Shown: positions 8,738-17,363 of the stretch, in pieces
How positions within the stretch are numbered: the stretch's first letter is position 1
Layout of the letters: every line of letters starts with the position of its first letter
Program-made: the position numbers and the translations under genes
NCBI GenBank assembly: GCA_002471225.1
Contig: DKPO01000032.1
Span: forward strand, 1-56,936
DNA length: 56,936 bases
Origin: Porphyromonadaceae bacterium UBA7332
Lineage (GTDB): Bacteria > Bacteroidota > Bacteroidia > Bacteroidales > UBA7332
Reading direction: 5' to 3'
The notes under the pieces: generated by a model
What the model was told of the DNA's origin: nothing
What the model saw: the letters and a program-made list of their open reading frames with translations, nothing else
Databases searched by the model: none

Positions 8738-10186
8738 ATGAGTAAAATTAAGAATATATTTATGTTAGCTCTGATCGCTCTATTCGCGTTCTCAGCATGT
8801 AATAATCTGGACGATACAGATATTAATCCGATTGAACCTCCTAAAGAAGATGGTAATGGATCGTTGGAAAAACCCTATACGGTCGGTCAAGCTATTCTGA
8901 AGCAAGGAGAAACAGATAAATGGGTGTCAGGTTATATTGTCGGAAGTGTTAATTCAGTTCTCAATGAGAATGTATGGGCTTTTGAACCACCGTTTGTGAC
9001 TGAGTCTAATATTTTATTGGCTGCGAGTCCTACAGAAACAGACAAAGCTAAAATCTTACCGATTCAATTAGTAGCAGGTACAGATATACGTGCATTTCTT
9101 AATCTGCCTAAAAATCCAACTCGTTTGGGACAGGTTATCAAAATTAAAGGTGAATTAATTAAGTATTTTGGAGTGCCGGGTCTGAAAAGTCCTACTGATT
9201 TAGTAGCAGAAGGTTATGATCCTACAAACCCTCCGTCAGAAGGTGACAAGGTTGAAGTTTGCGGTGATCAGACTACAGTAGAAGCCGGATTTACATATGA
9301 CTTTAATAATGTTACGGATGGTCAGGATTTTGCTGAAAAAGGATGGCAAAATCTAATGATTGCCGGAGGACGTAAATGGCAAGGTAAGTTGTTTGAAGGT
9401 AATGGATATGTTCAGGCTACTGCTCATAATGCAACAGCAGATCAATTACAGGAAATGTGGTTAATAACGCCGGCATTAAACTTAGACTTAGCAACGGATA
9501 AAATTGCCACTTTCGAAACAGCTCAGGCATATTGGAAAGAGGATACAAAATTTGAAGTATATGTTCTTCAATGTGTAGATGGTAAAACTATTCAAACAAA
9601 AGTAACACCAACAGCCTTGGCTACTTCTGCAACGCCGCAGTTTGAGTTTGTTCCGGGAGCAGTTGATTTAAGTACGTATACAGGTAAAGTGTTTATTGGA
9701 TTCCGTTATATTGGTATGGGTGGTCAGGGGTTGTCTTCTACCTGGTGTGTAGATAACTTTGCGTTTGGTGTGCCTCTTGTTAATCCAGATCCACCAGTGA
9801 TAGAAGGAGGTACTAAAGAGGATCCCTATACTGTTGCAGAAGCAATAAATGTTCAGGGAGAGAACCAAAAATGGGTTTCTGGTTATATTGTTGGATGTGT
9901 TAAAAATGGAACTACAGTTTTTGATAACCCGGATCAAGCATTGTTTGATAATTTTGATTCTAGTACGAATGTATTTATAGCTGATTCAGCTAATGAAAAA
10001 GATTATACAAAGTGCATTTGTGTTAGATTGAATGATAAAACAGCTCCTTCAGATATAAGGAATTTAGTTAATCTAAAAGATAATCCAACAAATAAAGGAA
10101 AAGTTTTGTTAGTAGAAGGTAATTTAAGACCAATGTTTACTAATTTAAAAGGCATTCGTGATATATCTAATTATTTATTGAAATAA
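8738..10186 (+). CDS. Surface lipoprotein with two DUF6359-like repeats flanking a choice-of-anchor-J-like domain
   Basis: This 482-residue lipoprotein (FAFSAC, Cys21) is third in the receptor operon, 31 nt after its neighbour. Two copies of the module seen once in the preceding gene are present: about residues 42-165 (GSLEKPYTVGQAI, WVSGYIVGSVN, PGLKSPTDLV) and about 355-482 (GTKEDPYTVAEAI, WVSGYIVGCVK). Between them is a beta-sandwich (about 185-345, ending STWCVDNFAFG). OB-fold-like strands suggest binding to an extended polymer, but no enzyme motif is visible. The repeats probably arose by duplication within this locus. Confidence 0.65.
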   Translation: MSKIKNIFMLALIALFAFSACNNLDDTDINPIEPPKEDGNGSLEKPYTVGQAILKQGETDKWVSGYIVGSVNSVLNENVWAFEPPFVTESNILLAASPTETDKAKILPIQLVAGTDIRAFLNLPKNPTRLGQVIKIKGELIKYFGVPGLKSPTDLVAEGYDPTNPPSEGDKVEVCGDQTTVEAGFTYDFNNVTDGQDFAEKGWQNLMIAGGRKWQGKLFEGNGYVQATAHNATADQLQEMWLITPALNLDLATDKIATFETAQAYWKEDTKFEVYVLQCVDGKTIQTKVTPTALATSATPQFEFVPGAVDLSTYTGKVFIGFRYIGMGGQGLSSTWCVDNFAFGVPLVNPDPPVIEGGTKEDPYTVAEAINVQGENQKWVSGYIVGCVKNGTTVFDNPDQALFDNFDSSTNVFIADSANEKDYTKCICVRLNDKTAPSDIRNLVNLKDNPTNKGKVLLVEGNLRPMFTNLKGIRDISNYLLK

Positions 10187-10191
10187 TTTTT

Positions 10192-10237
10192 CAAAGCGTT
10201 TAATCCTGTTTAACAGAGAGTAGACGCTTTGTTTTTT
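10192..10237 (+). terminator. Terminator after the receptor/lipoprotein operon
   Basis: CAAAGCGT pairs with ACGCTTTG across a 24-nt loop and is followed by six T. It separates the receptor operon from the endonuclease gene. Confidence 0.7.
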
Positions 10238-10254
10238 CTAAATGATTATCTTTG
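10228..10254 (+). promoter_or_regulatory. Promoter of the endonuclease I gene
   Basis: TTTG (10228-10231) and TATCTTTG (10247-10254) are 15 nt apart, shorter than usual. The -7 element lies 26 nt before the ATG. Confidence 0.5.
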
Positions 10255-10280
10255 AGTAATTCAAACTCTAAACATACACT

Positions 10281-11234
10281 ATGAAAATATTCAAGAGTAC
10301 ATTTATTGCATTATTAGTCTTACCATTTTTTCTTTTTTCATGTTCAGATGATGAGTCTAATAATTTGAATGATTATGGTCAGCATGATCAATCTAATTAT
10401 CCGGCAGGCTATTATAAATCAGCAGAGGGTAAAACAAAAGAGGGCTTGAAAACAGCTCTTTATGAGATTATAAAAGATCATAGAAGACGAAGTTATTCAC
10501 AGTTATGGACAGACTTCAGATCAACAGATGTGAAACCTAACGGACGTGTATGGGATATATATAGTAATACATCAAATTATATATTTGGCGAAGATCAGCA
10601 AAATTATACGTCAGGGGTTATTGGTAGATATAATAGAGAACATTCATTTCCAAAGAGCTGGTTTAATACCTCTGGATCAAAAGATAAAGAAGAAAGTAAA
10701 AGTATTTATACAGACTTGTTTCATCTTTATCCCTCTAATGGAGTAGCTAATGAAACGCGTTCAAATTATCCTTATTTTGGCGTTACAAAAAAAGTAGAAA
10801 AAGTGATTTCAAGTAATGGGAAAAAAGAGTCTTTTGATCAATCTTATTGTAAATATGGAAATGCCGCAGGTTATCCTAATATGCTTTTTTTTGAACCAAA
10901 TGATGAGATAAAAGGAGATCTAGCCCGAACATATTTTTATATTGCGACTCGCTATGAAAATGGGGAAAATAATGATCTTGCTTATTGGCCTGGTTCCGGA
11001 GGTACAGGTCGAATCGAAATATTGACTAAAACGGCATATCCTTTCTTTACAAACACTATGTTAAGTACCCTGATCAAATGGCACAGACAAGATCCTGTAA
11101 GTCAGAAAGAGATTAACCGAAACGAGGCTATTTACAAAATTCAGGGAAACAGAAATCCTTATATTGATTGTCCTGTACTTGTTGAGTATATTTGGGGTGA
11201 TCGTATGGGGAAACCTTTCGAAGGAAGTAAGTAA
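10281..11234 (+). CDS. Endonuclease I family lipoprotein nuclease
   Basis: This 317-residue protein has a signal peptide with lipobox (LFSC, Cys21) and the endonuclease I (EndA/Bsn-type) signature: GRVWDIYS, NREHSFPKSW (catalytic His121), then DLFHLYPSNG and ANETRSNYP (about 145-164, metal and substrate residues), and a C-terminal NPYIDCPVLVEYIWG. These nucleases cut DNA and often RNA without sequence preference. The lipid anchor predicts a cell-surface or periplasmic location. It has its own promoter but follows the receptor operon directly, so extracellular nucleic-acid digestion feeding the TonB receptor is the simplest reading. Confidence 0.88.
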   Translation: MKIFKSTFIALLVLPFFLFSCSDDESNNLNDYGQHDQSNYPAGYYKSAEGKTKEGLKTALYEIIKDHRRRSYSQLWTDFRSTDVKPNGRVWDIYSNTSNYIFGEDQQNYTSGVIGRYNREHSFPKSWFNTSGSKDKEESKSIYTDLFHLYPSNGVANETRSNYPYFGVTKKVEKVISSNGKKESFDQSYCKYGNAAGYPNMLFFEPNDEIKGDLARTYFYIATRYENGENNDLAYWPGSGGTGRIEILTKTAYPFFTNTMLSTLIKWHRQDPVSQKEINRNEAIYKIQGNRNPYIDCPVLVEYIWGDRMGKPFEGSK

Positions 11235-11286
11235 AATTCTTTTGGGAAGATATTTTAGTATATCAATTTATATTTTATATTTTTAC

Positions 11287-11324
11287 GGCGGAATTGAGTC
11301 TTGTGACTCATTCCGCCTTTTTTT
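11287..11324 (+). terminator. Terminator of the endonuclease gene
   Basis: A long stem (GGCGGAATTGAGTC pairing with GACTCATTCCGCC, one bulge) with loop TTGT is followed by seven T. It is strong. Confidence 0.9.
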
Positions 11325-11357
11325 ATAACCTTATATGTACGGAACTAATAAACTTAA

Positions 11358-13913
11358 ATGAGGATGAGAAGAAGAGTACTCCTGCTTTGTTTAGCAAGCG
11401 GTTCAGTTTTACCGTTTTATGCACAATCAAAAAAGTTAGTGGAATCATTTGATCATTATGGCCCGGTAGTCGTTAAGAAACCGGTTATGATTGATCAGAA
11501 AGATGTTAATCAAAAAGAATTTTCCGGTTTAACAGTATTGCAAAAAAGTCATGATTTATCCAATGGCCTGTTATCGAAGTCTGTATTAAAAGCTGATACT
11601 GCAGGTTATGTTGTAGTTGATGTAACACCTGAAGGCTTTGCTGTTAATGAATATACTTTCTCAATTCAACCGGATAGATACTGTAAAGGTACATTGAAAG
11701 TGACATCTCCATCTATACTTGCTGTATATCAGGATGGGAAATTAATTAATACAAAATCCTCAGCTCAGGACAGTTTAAATAAACAATCCGAGTTTACTGT
11801 TCCTTTGACTTTACAAAATAAAAACTACGAATATAAAATCCGTACAGTCTCGGAAAGAAAAGAAAATGCAGAAGCGCCTCGCCTGGCTGTTGCTTTTGAA
11901 CCGGAATCTCAATATGAAACGGTAGCTGTCCGGATTGGAAATGAGCAAAAACGCAAATTAAATCTTCAAGATTTAATGACCGGAGAACGCATTGGTGGTG
12001 TGACGATTTCGCCATCGGGTAGATATGGAACGGTACGCGTTTCTTCTACATTTAAAGATGGTAAAAGTGCATCCGAAAACTACCTGATTGATCTTCAGTC
12101 TAACAAGAAACTGGCTGTGCTGGAAGGTTCCCGTAACTCAGCAAACTGGTTACCGGCAAGTGATAAGTTGTATTTCACTAAGCGGGGAATGGATGGAACT
12201 GAACTGTGGATCCTGAATCCTGCTGATTTAAGCGAGGAAATGCTTGTTGCATCACTTCCCGAAGGTAATTTCGGCTTTGCCCCGACAGAAGACTTTCTTA
12301 TTATAAACCAATCAGAAAAAGCACCTGCTGATTTAGACAAGGACTTCAGACGCTTCATTACTCCAAATGATCGTCAATCATACTGGAGATATAGAAACTC
12401 ATTATATAAATACGATTTGAAAACCGGAGCTATGGAGCGCCTTACATTCGGGGCTCATTCTGCTTCACTGAACGATATTAGTGAAGATGGTAAGTATATC
12501 GTATTCGGTTCATCACGCGAAGACTTCAAGGAAAGACCTTTCAACGTTTCATCTATGTATATGATGGATCTTTCTACCAATAAAGTGGATACTCTATGGA
12601 GTGATGTTCGTTATGGAGGAGGAGCTAAATTCTCGCCAAACGGAAAAACATTATTGGTTCAGGGGTCTCCCGAAGCATTTGATGGTATCGGTTTAGATAT
12701 CGAAGAAGGTCAGAAAGCCAATACATATGATTCGCAAATATTTTTATTTGATATTGCATCAAAAAAAGTAACGCCTATCGCAAAGAACTTTGATCCGACA
12801 GTAGAATCTGCGAAGTGGATTAATGATGATCAGATTGCTATTATTGCCACCGATAAGGATTTGGTAAGACCTTATTTGTATTCGGTTTCAAAAAATAAAT
12901 ATGAAGCGATTCCGGTTGAGGAAGACGTTTTACGTGGCTTCAATATTTCGAAAAACGGAAAAAATGCGATCTATACAGGTCAAAGCGTTTCTAATTTCTC
13001 TTCTGCCTATGTAATGGATATGAAGAATAAAAAATCAAAATGCCTGATTGATGCCTCTTCCGAAAGATTAAAGGATATTGAGTTAGGTAAGGTTCAGGAC
13101 TGGAATTTCGTAGCTTCAGACGGCAATCAGGTTGATGGACGTTATTATCTTCCTTCGGATTTTGATCCATCTAAAAAATATCCGATGATTGTTTATTACT
13201 ATGGAGGTACTACACCGACATCTAAAACAATGGAGCATCCTTATCCTGCTCATTTGTATGCAGCAAACGGATATATTGTCTTGGTTCTTAATCCGAGCGG
13301 AACAATAGGATGGGGGCAAAAGATGTCAGCCCGCCATGTGAATGCATGGGGTAAACGTACAGCCGAAGATATTATCGAAGGAACAAAAAAATTCTGTGCG
13401 GATAATAGTTTCGTTGATGCTTCTAAAATCGGATGTATTGGAGCCTCATACGGAGGATTTATGACTCAGTATTTGCAAACGCAAACCGATATCTTTGCAG
13501 CTGCAATCTCACATGCCGGTATCAGTGCACTTTCAAGCTATTGGGGTGAAGGTTACTGGGGGTATGCATACAGTACCGCGGCAAGTGCAGATAGCTACCC
13601 ATGGAATAATCCGGAGCTTTATACAAAGCAAAGTCCGTTATTCCAGGCTGACAAAGTTAAAACGCCGATCTTGTTTCTTCATGGTTCTGTAGATACGAAT
13701 GTACCGGTAGGAGAAAGTATTCAAATGTATACCGCATTGAAACTTCTGGGCAAACCGGTAGAAATGATCGAAGTTCAGGGTGAAGATCACGGTATTGCTG
13801 ATTTCAATAAGAAAATCAAATGGACCAATTCAATTCTTGCTTGGTTTGACAGATATTTGAAAGAGCAACCGGAATGGTGGAAAAGCATGTATCCGGATAC
13901 GAATTTGCAATAA
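11358..13913 (+). CDS. S9 family (prolyl oligopeptidase/dipeptidyl-peptidase-like) serine peptidase
   Basis: This 851-residue exported peptidase begins with an Arg-rich signal peptide (to about FYAQ, residue 22). An N-terminal beta region and a TolB/WD-like propeller (about 200-570) precede an alpha/beta-hydrolase domain. The catalytic triad is readable: Ser697 in GASYGG, Asp779 in HGSVDTNVP and His811 in GEDHGI. Relatives are periplasmic or surface exopeptidases that release di- or tripeptides in asaccharolytic Bacteroidales. Which member (DPP IV, DPP5, acylaminoacyl peptidase) cannot be decided here. ATG at 11358 and ATG at 11364 (MRRRV) are both plausible starts. Confidence 0.85.
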   Translation: MRMRRRVLLLCLASGSVLPFYAQSKKLVESFDHYGPVVVKKPVMIDQKDVNQKEFSGLTVLQKSHDLSNGLLSKSVLKADTAGYVVVDVTPEGFAVNEYTFSIQPDRYCKGTLKVTSPSILAVYQDGKLINTKSSAQDSLNKQSEFTVPLTLQNKNYEYKIRTVSERKENAEAPRLAVAFEPESQYETVAVRIGNEQKRKLNLQDLMTGERIGGVTISPSGRYGTVRVSSTFKDGKSASENYLIDLQSNKKLAVLEGSRNSANWLPASDKLYFTKRGMDGTELWILNPADLSEEMLVASLPEGNFGFAPTEDFLIINQSEKAPADLDKDFRRFITPNDRQSYWRYRNSLYKYDLKTGAMERLTFGAHSASLNDISEDGKYIVFGSSREDFKERPFNVSSMYMMDLSTNKVDTLWSDVRYGGGAKFSPNGKTLLVQGSPEAFDGIGLDIEEGQKANTYDSQIFLFDIASKKVTPIAKNFDPTVESAKWINDDQIAIIATDKDLVRPYLYSVSKNKYEAIPVEEDVLRGFNISKNGKNAIYTGQSVSNFSSAYVMDMKNKKSKCLIDASSERLKDIELGKVQDWNFVASDGNQVDGRYYLPSDFDPSKKYPMIVYYYGGTTPTSKTMEHPYPAHLYAANGYIVLVLNPSGTIGWGQKMSARHVNAWGKRTAEDIIEGTKKFCADNSFVDASKIGCIGASYGGFMTQYLQTQTDIFAAAISHAGISALSSYWGEGYWGYAYSTAASADSYPWNNPELYTKQSPLFQADKVKTPILFLHGSVDTNVPVGESIQMYTALKLLGKPVEMIEVQGEDHGIADFNKKIKWTNSILAWFDRYLKEQPEWWKSMYPDTNLQ

Positions 13914-13952
13914 AAGATAGCAATTAATTGCTGTTTTTGATAAATTAATAAT

Positions 13953-13989
13953 AATCTGTCAGTAAAAACTGACAGATTATCTATTTTTG
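13953..13989 (+). terminator. Terminator of the S9 peptidase gene, overlapping a promoter for the M3 gene
   Basis: An 11-bp stem AATCTGTCAGT/ACTGACAGATT with loop AAAA is followed by ATCTATTTTTG. The tail TATTTTTG (13982-13989) also matches the TAnnTTTG -7 element, so the U-tract and the next promoter seem to overlap. The M3 leader would then be about 100 nt. Confidence 0.7.
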
Positions 13990-14097
13990 TATAGAGGTCA
14001 TTTTATTCTATTTCCAAAAGTCGGGATGATCTCATAGTAAGGGGCTATTAGCACAGAACAATAATAAAGTTATATAATAAACAATCCGAATCAAAGA

Positions 14098-16206
14098 ATG
14101 AAGAAAATGTTTTTGGCAGCGGGAATGGTTGCCGTATTGATGAGTTCTTGCTCTACTGGAAAGAGCACGGAAACGACCAATCCATTCTTCTCTGAATGGA
14201 ATACTCCGTTTAACGTACCGAACTTCGATGTAATTTCTATTGAACATTATAAACCAGCTTTCCTTGAAGGTATTGCTCAGCAAAAGCAAGAGATTGAGGC
14301 TATCGTAAACAATCGTGCGATGCCTGATTTCGATAATACTATTGCAGCTCTTGACGGAAGTGGTAAGCTATTATCAAAAGTAAGTCGTGTATTCTTTGGA
14401 TTAAACGGAGCAAATACAACTCCGGATATGCAGGCTTTAAATAAAGAGCTTTCTCCGATCTTGTCTGCTCATTATGATGATATCAATTTGAATCCACGTT
14501 TATTTGAGCGTGTGAAACAAGTTTATGATCGTAAAGCTGATTTTAATCTGAATCCGGCTCAGACAAAATTATTGGAAGATACTTACAAAGGTTTTGTTAG
14601 CGGTGGTGCCAATCTGAATGCAGAAGACCAAGAGACACTTCGCGGTTTGAACAGTCAGATCGCGATGCTTCAATTGTCATTTGAGCAAAATGTGTTGAGC
14701 GAAACAAACGATTTTGAACTTGTTATTGATAACGAAGCTGATTTGGCAGGTCTTCCTCAAGGAGTTATTGCAGCAGCTGCTTCGACAGCTAAAGCTGCCG
14801 GTAAAGAAGGAAAATGGATGTTTACTTTACATAACCCAAGTGTTATGCCATTCCTTCAGTTCTCTGAAAACAGAGAGTTGAGAAAGAAAATCTTTAATGC
14901 ATACATCAATCGTTGTAATAACGGAAATGAAGCTGATAATAATGAAGTGATCAAGCAATTGGTTGGTCTTCGTTTACAAAAAGCGAAATTGATGGGCTTT
15001 GACAATTATGCAAATTATGCTTTGGAAGAGCGTATGGCGAAAAAAGATACAAATGTTTATAATTTGTTGGATCAGCTTTGGCCTTATGCAGTGAAAAAAG
15101 CAAATGAAGAAGCAAAAGAACTTCAGGCATCTATGAATAAAGATGGCGTGAAAGGTAAGTTGCAAGGATGGGACTGGAAATTCTACAACGAGAAAGTAAT
15201 GAAAGAGAAGTTTGATTTAGATGAAAATCAAATTCGTCCTTACCTGACTTTGGAAAATGTAACCAACGGTATTTTCTATGTTTGTAATCAACTTTATGGA
15301 ATTACATTCGAAGAAATCAAAAATATTCCGGTACCTCACAGCGAAGCTGTAGCATACGAATGTAAAGATAAAGACGGATCTCACTTAGGCGTACTTTACA
15401 TGGATTTCCACCCACGTAGCTCAAAACGTGGCGGTGCATGGTGTGGTACTTACCGTGGTCAGTCTTATGAGAATGATAAAAAGGTTTCTCCTGTAGTTAC
15501 AATTGTTTGTAACTTCACAGCTCCTGTAGACGGTAAACCGGCTATGTTGAGTGCAGACGAAACAGAGACTTATTTCCACGAGTTTGGTCATGCTTTACAT
15601 AACTTATTTAAAGATGTTCAATATACAGGAGTAGGTGGTGTACCACGTGACTTCGTTGAACTTCCTTCTCAGGTTATGGAACATTGGGCGTTTGAACCTC
15701 AGGTATTGAAAGTATATGCTAAACATTACGAAACAGGCGAACCAATGCCGGATGCTTTGATCGAGAAGATTCAAAAAAGCGGAACTTGGGGACAAGGTTT
15801 TGCTACGACTGAATATTTAGCAGCTTCTATCCTTGATATGGATTACCACGTAATGACAGAAGTTCCTGCGGATTTCACGCCGGCGAAGTTTGAAGAAAAG
15901 CAAATGAAAGATAGAGGTATTCTTTCTCAGATTCCTCCACGCTATCGTTCAACTTACTTCCGTCATACAATGGGTGGTGGATATACTGCAGGTTACTATA
16001 GCTATATCTGGGCTGAAGTTCTGGATGCTGATGCTTATCAGGCGTTTGTAGAAACTGGCAATATCTTTAATCCTGAAGTTGCGGCGAAATTCCGTAAATA
16101 TGTGTTGACACCGGGTGGTATTGATGATGCGATGGTTATGTACACTAACTTCAGAGGTGCAGAACCGGGTATCGAGCCATTGTTGAACAACAGAGGTTTG
16201 AATTAA
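14098..16206 (+). CDS. dcp: M3 family peptidyl-dipeptidase (Dcp-type metallopeptidase), lipoprotein
   Basis: This 702-residue protein carries the M3 zinc motif HEFGH at 494-498 inside FHEFGHALHNLF, with the third ligand Glu expected near 522 (VMEHWAFEP). Length and C-terminal motifs (YYSYIWAEVLDADAY, FRKYVLTPGG) fit Dcp/oligopeptidase A enzymes, which remove dipeptides from C termini or cut short peptides. The N terminus has a lipobox (MSSC, Cys18), so it is exported, unlike the cytosolic E. coli enzymes. This matches other Bacteroidota Dcp proteins. It follows an S9 peptidase and may complete peptide breakdown in the periplasm. Confidence 0.9.
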   Translation: MKKMFLAAGMVAVLMSSCSTGKSTETTNPFFSEWNTPFNVPNFDVISIEHYKPAFLEGIAQQKQEIEAIVNNRAMPDFDNTIAALDGSGKLLSKVSRVFFGLNGANTTPDMQALNKELSPILSAHYDDINLNPRLFERVKQVYDRKADFNLNPAQTKLLEDTYKGFVSGGANLNAEDQETLRGLNSQIAMLQLSFEQNVLSETNDFELVIDNEADLAGLPQGVIAAAASTAKAAGKEGKWMFTLHNPSVMPFLQFSENRELRKKIFNAYINRCNNGNEADNNEVIKQLVGLRLQKAKLMGFDNYANYALEERMAKKDTNVYNLLDQLWPYAVKKANEEAKELQASMNKDGVKGKLQGWDWKFYNEKVMKEKFDLDENQIRPYLTLENVTNGIFYVCNQLYGITFEEIKNIPVPHSEAVAYECKDKDGSHLGVLYMDFHPRSSKRGGAWCGTYRGQSYENDKKVSPVVTIVCNFTAPVDGKPAMLSADETETYFHEFGHALHNLFKDVQYTGVGGVPRDFVELPSQVMEHWAFEPQVLKVYAKHYETGEPMPDALIEKIQKSGTWGQGFATTEYLAASILDMDYHVMTEVPADFTPAKFEEKQMKDRGILSQIPPRYRSTYFRHTMGGGYTAGYYSYIWAEVLDADAYQAFVETGNIFNPEVAAKFRKYVLTPGGIDDAMVMYTNFRGAEPGIEPLLNNRGLN

Positions 16207-16238
16207 TCACTGATTTATCAGGATATAAAATACATCGT

Positions 16239-16279
16239 AAAAGAGTTGCTCTCTTAAGAGGGCAACTCTTTTATTTTTT
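16239..16279 (+). terminator. Terminator of dcp
   Basis: An 11-bp stem AAAAGAGTTGC/GCAACTCTTTT with a 12-nt loop is followed by a T-rich tail. Confidence 0.85.
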
Positions 16280-16307
16280 CTGTAAACAGGCTTTTCTTTA
16301 TGAAGGA

Positions 16308-16338
16308 TTTGTAGTTTAAGAATAGGATTGTATATTTG
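16308..16338 (+). promoter_or_regulatory. arsR-arsC promoter
   Basis: TTTG (16308-16311), exactly 19 nt, then TATATTTG (16331-16338) is a near-ideal promoter. The ArsR ATG is 17 nt downstream, giving a very short leader. An ArsR operator probably overlaps it. Confidence 0.75.
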
Positions 16339-16354
16339 TGTATAAACGAAATGT

Positions 16355-16678
16355 ATGGAAAAAAAATATTCAGAACAAGAAGAGCAATTGGCCCGATTTG
16401 CTAAGGCATTAGGTCATCCTGCCCGAATAGCGATTTTAAAATACTTATTGGCTCAGGAGTCTTGCTTTTTCGGAGAGATACATGAGATTCTTCCTATTGC
16501 AAAGGCAACTGTATCACAGCATTTGTCTGAATTAAAAAATGCAGGTCTGATTCAGGGTGAGATTATGCCGCCAAAAGTAAGATATTGCATCAATAAAGAA
16601 AACTGGGCTATAGCCGGACGACTGTTTGAAAGTTTTCTGGGACAGGAAGTTCGATCGGAAAGTGTTTGTTGTAAATAA
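16355..16678 (+). CDS. arsR: ArsR/SmtB family transcriptional regulator
   Basis: This 107-residue winged-helix repressor has the ArsR fold: FAKALGHPARIAILKYL (helix 1-2 region, about 15-31), the recognition helix ATVSQHLSELKNAGLI (about 51-66) and a beta-wing. Family members leave DNA when metal or metalloid binds. Cysteines at 37, 78 and the adjacent pair 105-106 near the C terminus could bind arsenite, but this pattern differs from the classical CVCDLC site of E. coli ArsR. It is followed at 44 nt by arsC and has an ideal promoter, so autoregulation of an arsenate-response pair is expected. Confidence 0.85.
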   Translation: MEKKYSEQEEQLARFAKALGHPARIAILKYLLAQESCFFGEIHEILPIAKATVSQHLSELKNAGLIQGEIMPPKVRYCINKENWAIAGRLFESFLGQEVRSESVCCK

Positions 16679-16722
16679 AGAATTAGCGACTCGCTTGACT
16701 TAAAGCGTAATTATAGTAGTTT

Positions 16723-17187
16723 ATGAAAGTATTGATTTTATGTACAGGTAATAGTTGTCGCAGTCAGATGGCGCATGGCTTCCTTCAATCGTTTGATCGT
16801 TATATGATTGTTTGTTCTGCCGGAACACAAGCTGCAGGTAAACTGAATGAAGGAGCTGTTAAAGCGATGTCTGAAGTTGGGATTGACATTTCAGGTCATA
16901 CATCCGATTCAGTCGATAAGTATCTGAATGAACCATGGGATTATGTGATCACCGTATGCGGAGGTGCAAATGAGACTTGTCCGGCATTTACAGGAAGAGT
17001 GAAGCATCGCTTGCATATAGGATTTGATGATCCGTCCCACGCTACCGGTACTCCGGAATTTATTGAAAGTGAATTCCGTCGGGTTCGTGACGAAATTAAA
17101 GAGAAATTTTATCGTTTGTATATGGATCAGATCAAGGGAGGGCAATCTTGCCCTTGCGGAGCAAACGACTTTTGTCAGTGTGAATAA
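16723..17187 (+). CDS. arsC: Arsenate reductase, low-molecular-weight phosphatase (thioredoxin-coupled) type
   Basis: This 154-residue protein has the CX5R phosphatase loop Cys7-TGNSC-Arg13, and Cys79 and Cys86 in VCGGANETC, matching the three-cysteine relay (10/82/89) of the S. aureus-type ArsC with constant offset. The general-acid DP motif is in GFDDPSH (about 101-106). It reduces arsenate to arsenite with thioredoxin. The C terminus is extended by about 15 residues and ends with four more cysteines (143, 145, 151, 153). No arsenite exporter (ArsB/Acr3) follows within the window, and a terminator closes the unit. Confidence 0.88.
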   Translation: MKVLILCTGNSCRSQMAHGFLQSFDRYMIVCSAGTQAAGKLNEGAVKAMSEVGIDISGHTSDSVDKYLNEPWDYVITVCGGANETCPAFTGRVKHRLHIGFDDPSHATGTPEFIESEFRRVRDEIKEKFYRLYMDQIKGGQSCPCGANDFCQCE

Positions 17188-17215
17188 TATCCGTTTAAGG
17201 TTTAGAATAATTCAG

Positions 17216-17252
17216 GCCATTGAGTATAGAAATATACTTGATGGCTTTTTTT
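17216..17252 (+). terminator. Terminator of arsR-arsC
   Basis: A 13-bp near-perfect stem (GCCATTGAGTATA/TATACTTGATGGC, one T-T mismatch) with loop GAAA is followed by seven T. It separates arsRC from the efflux operon. Confidence 0.88.
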
Positions 17253-17363
17253 ATGCGTATAGATTTCCGTTTCAGTACCCGATTTTTCCGTTTCGTCTGA
17301 TTTGTCATTTTATCTCTCACTACTTATATATTCCTTTGAACATATCAATAAGCTAAAAAAGGA

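Noticed and set aside
17024..17356. A 110-codon plus-strand frame overlapping the end of arsC
   Set aside because: It overlaps a solid gene in another frame, runs through the arsC terminator hairpin and resembles no known protein.
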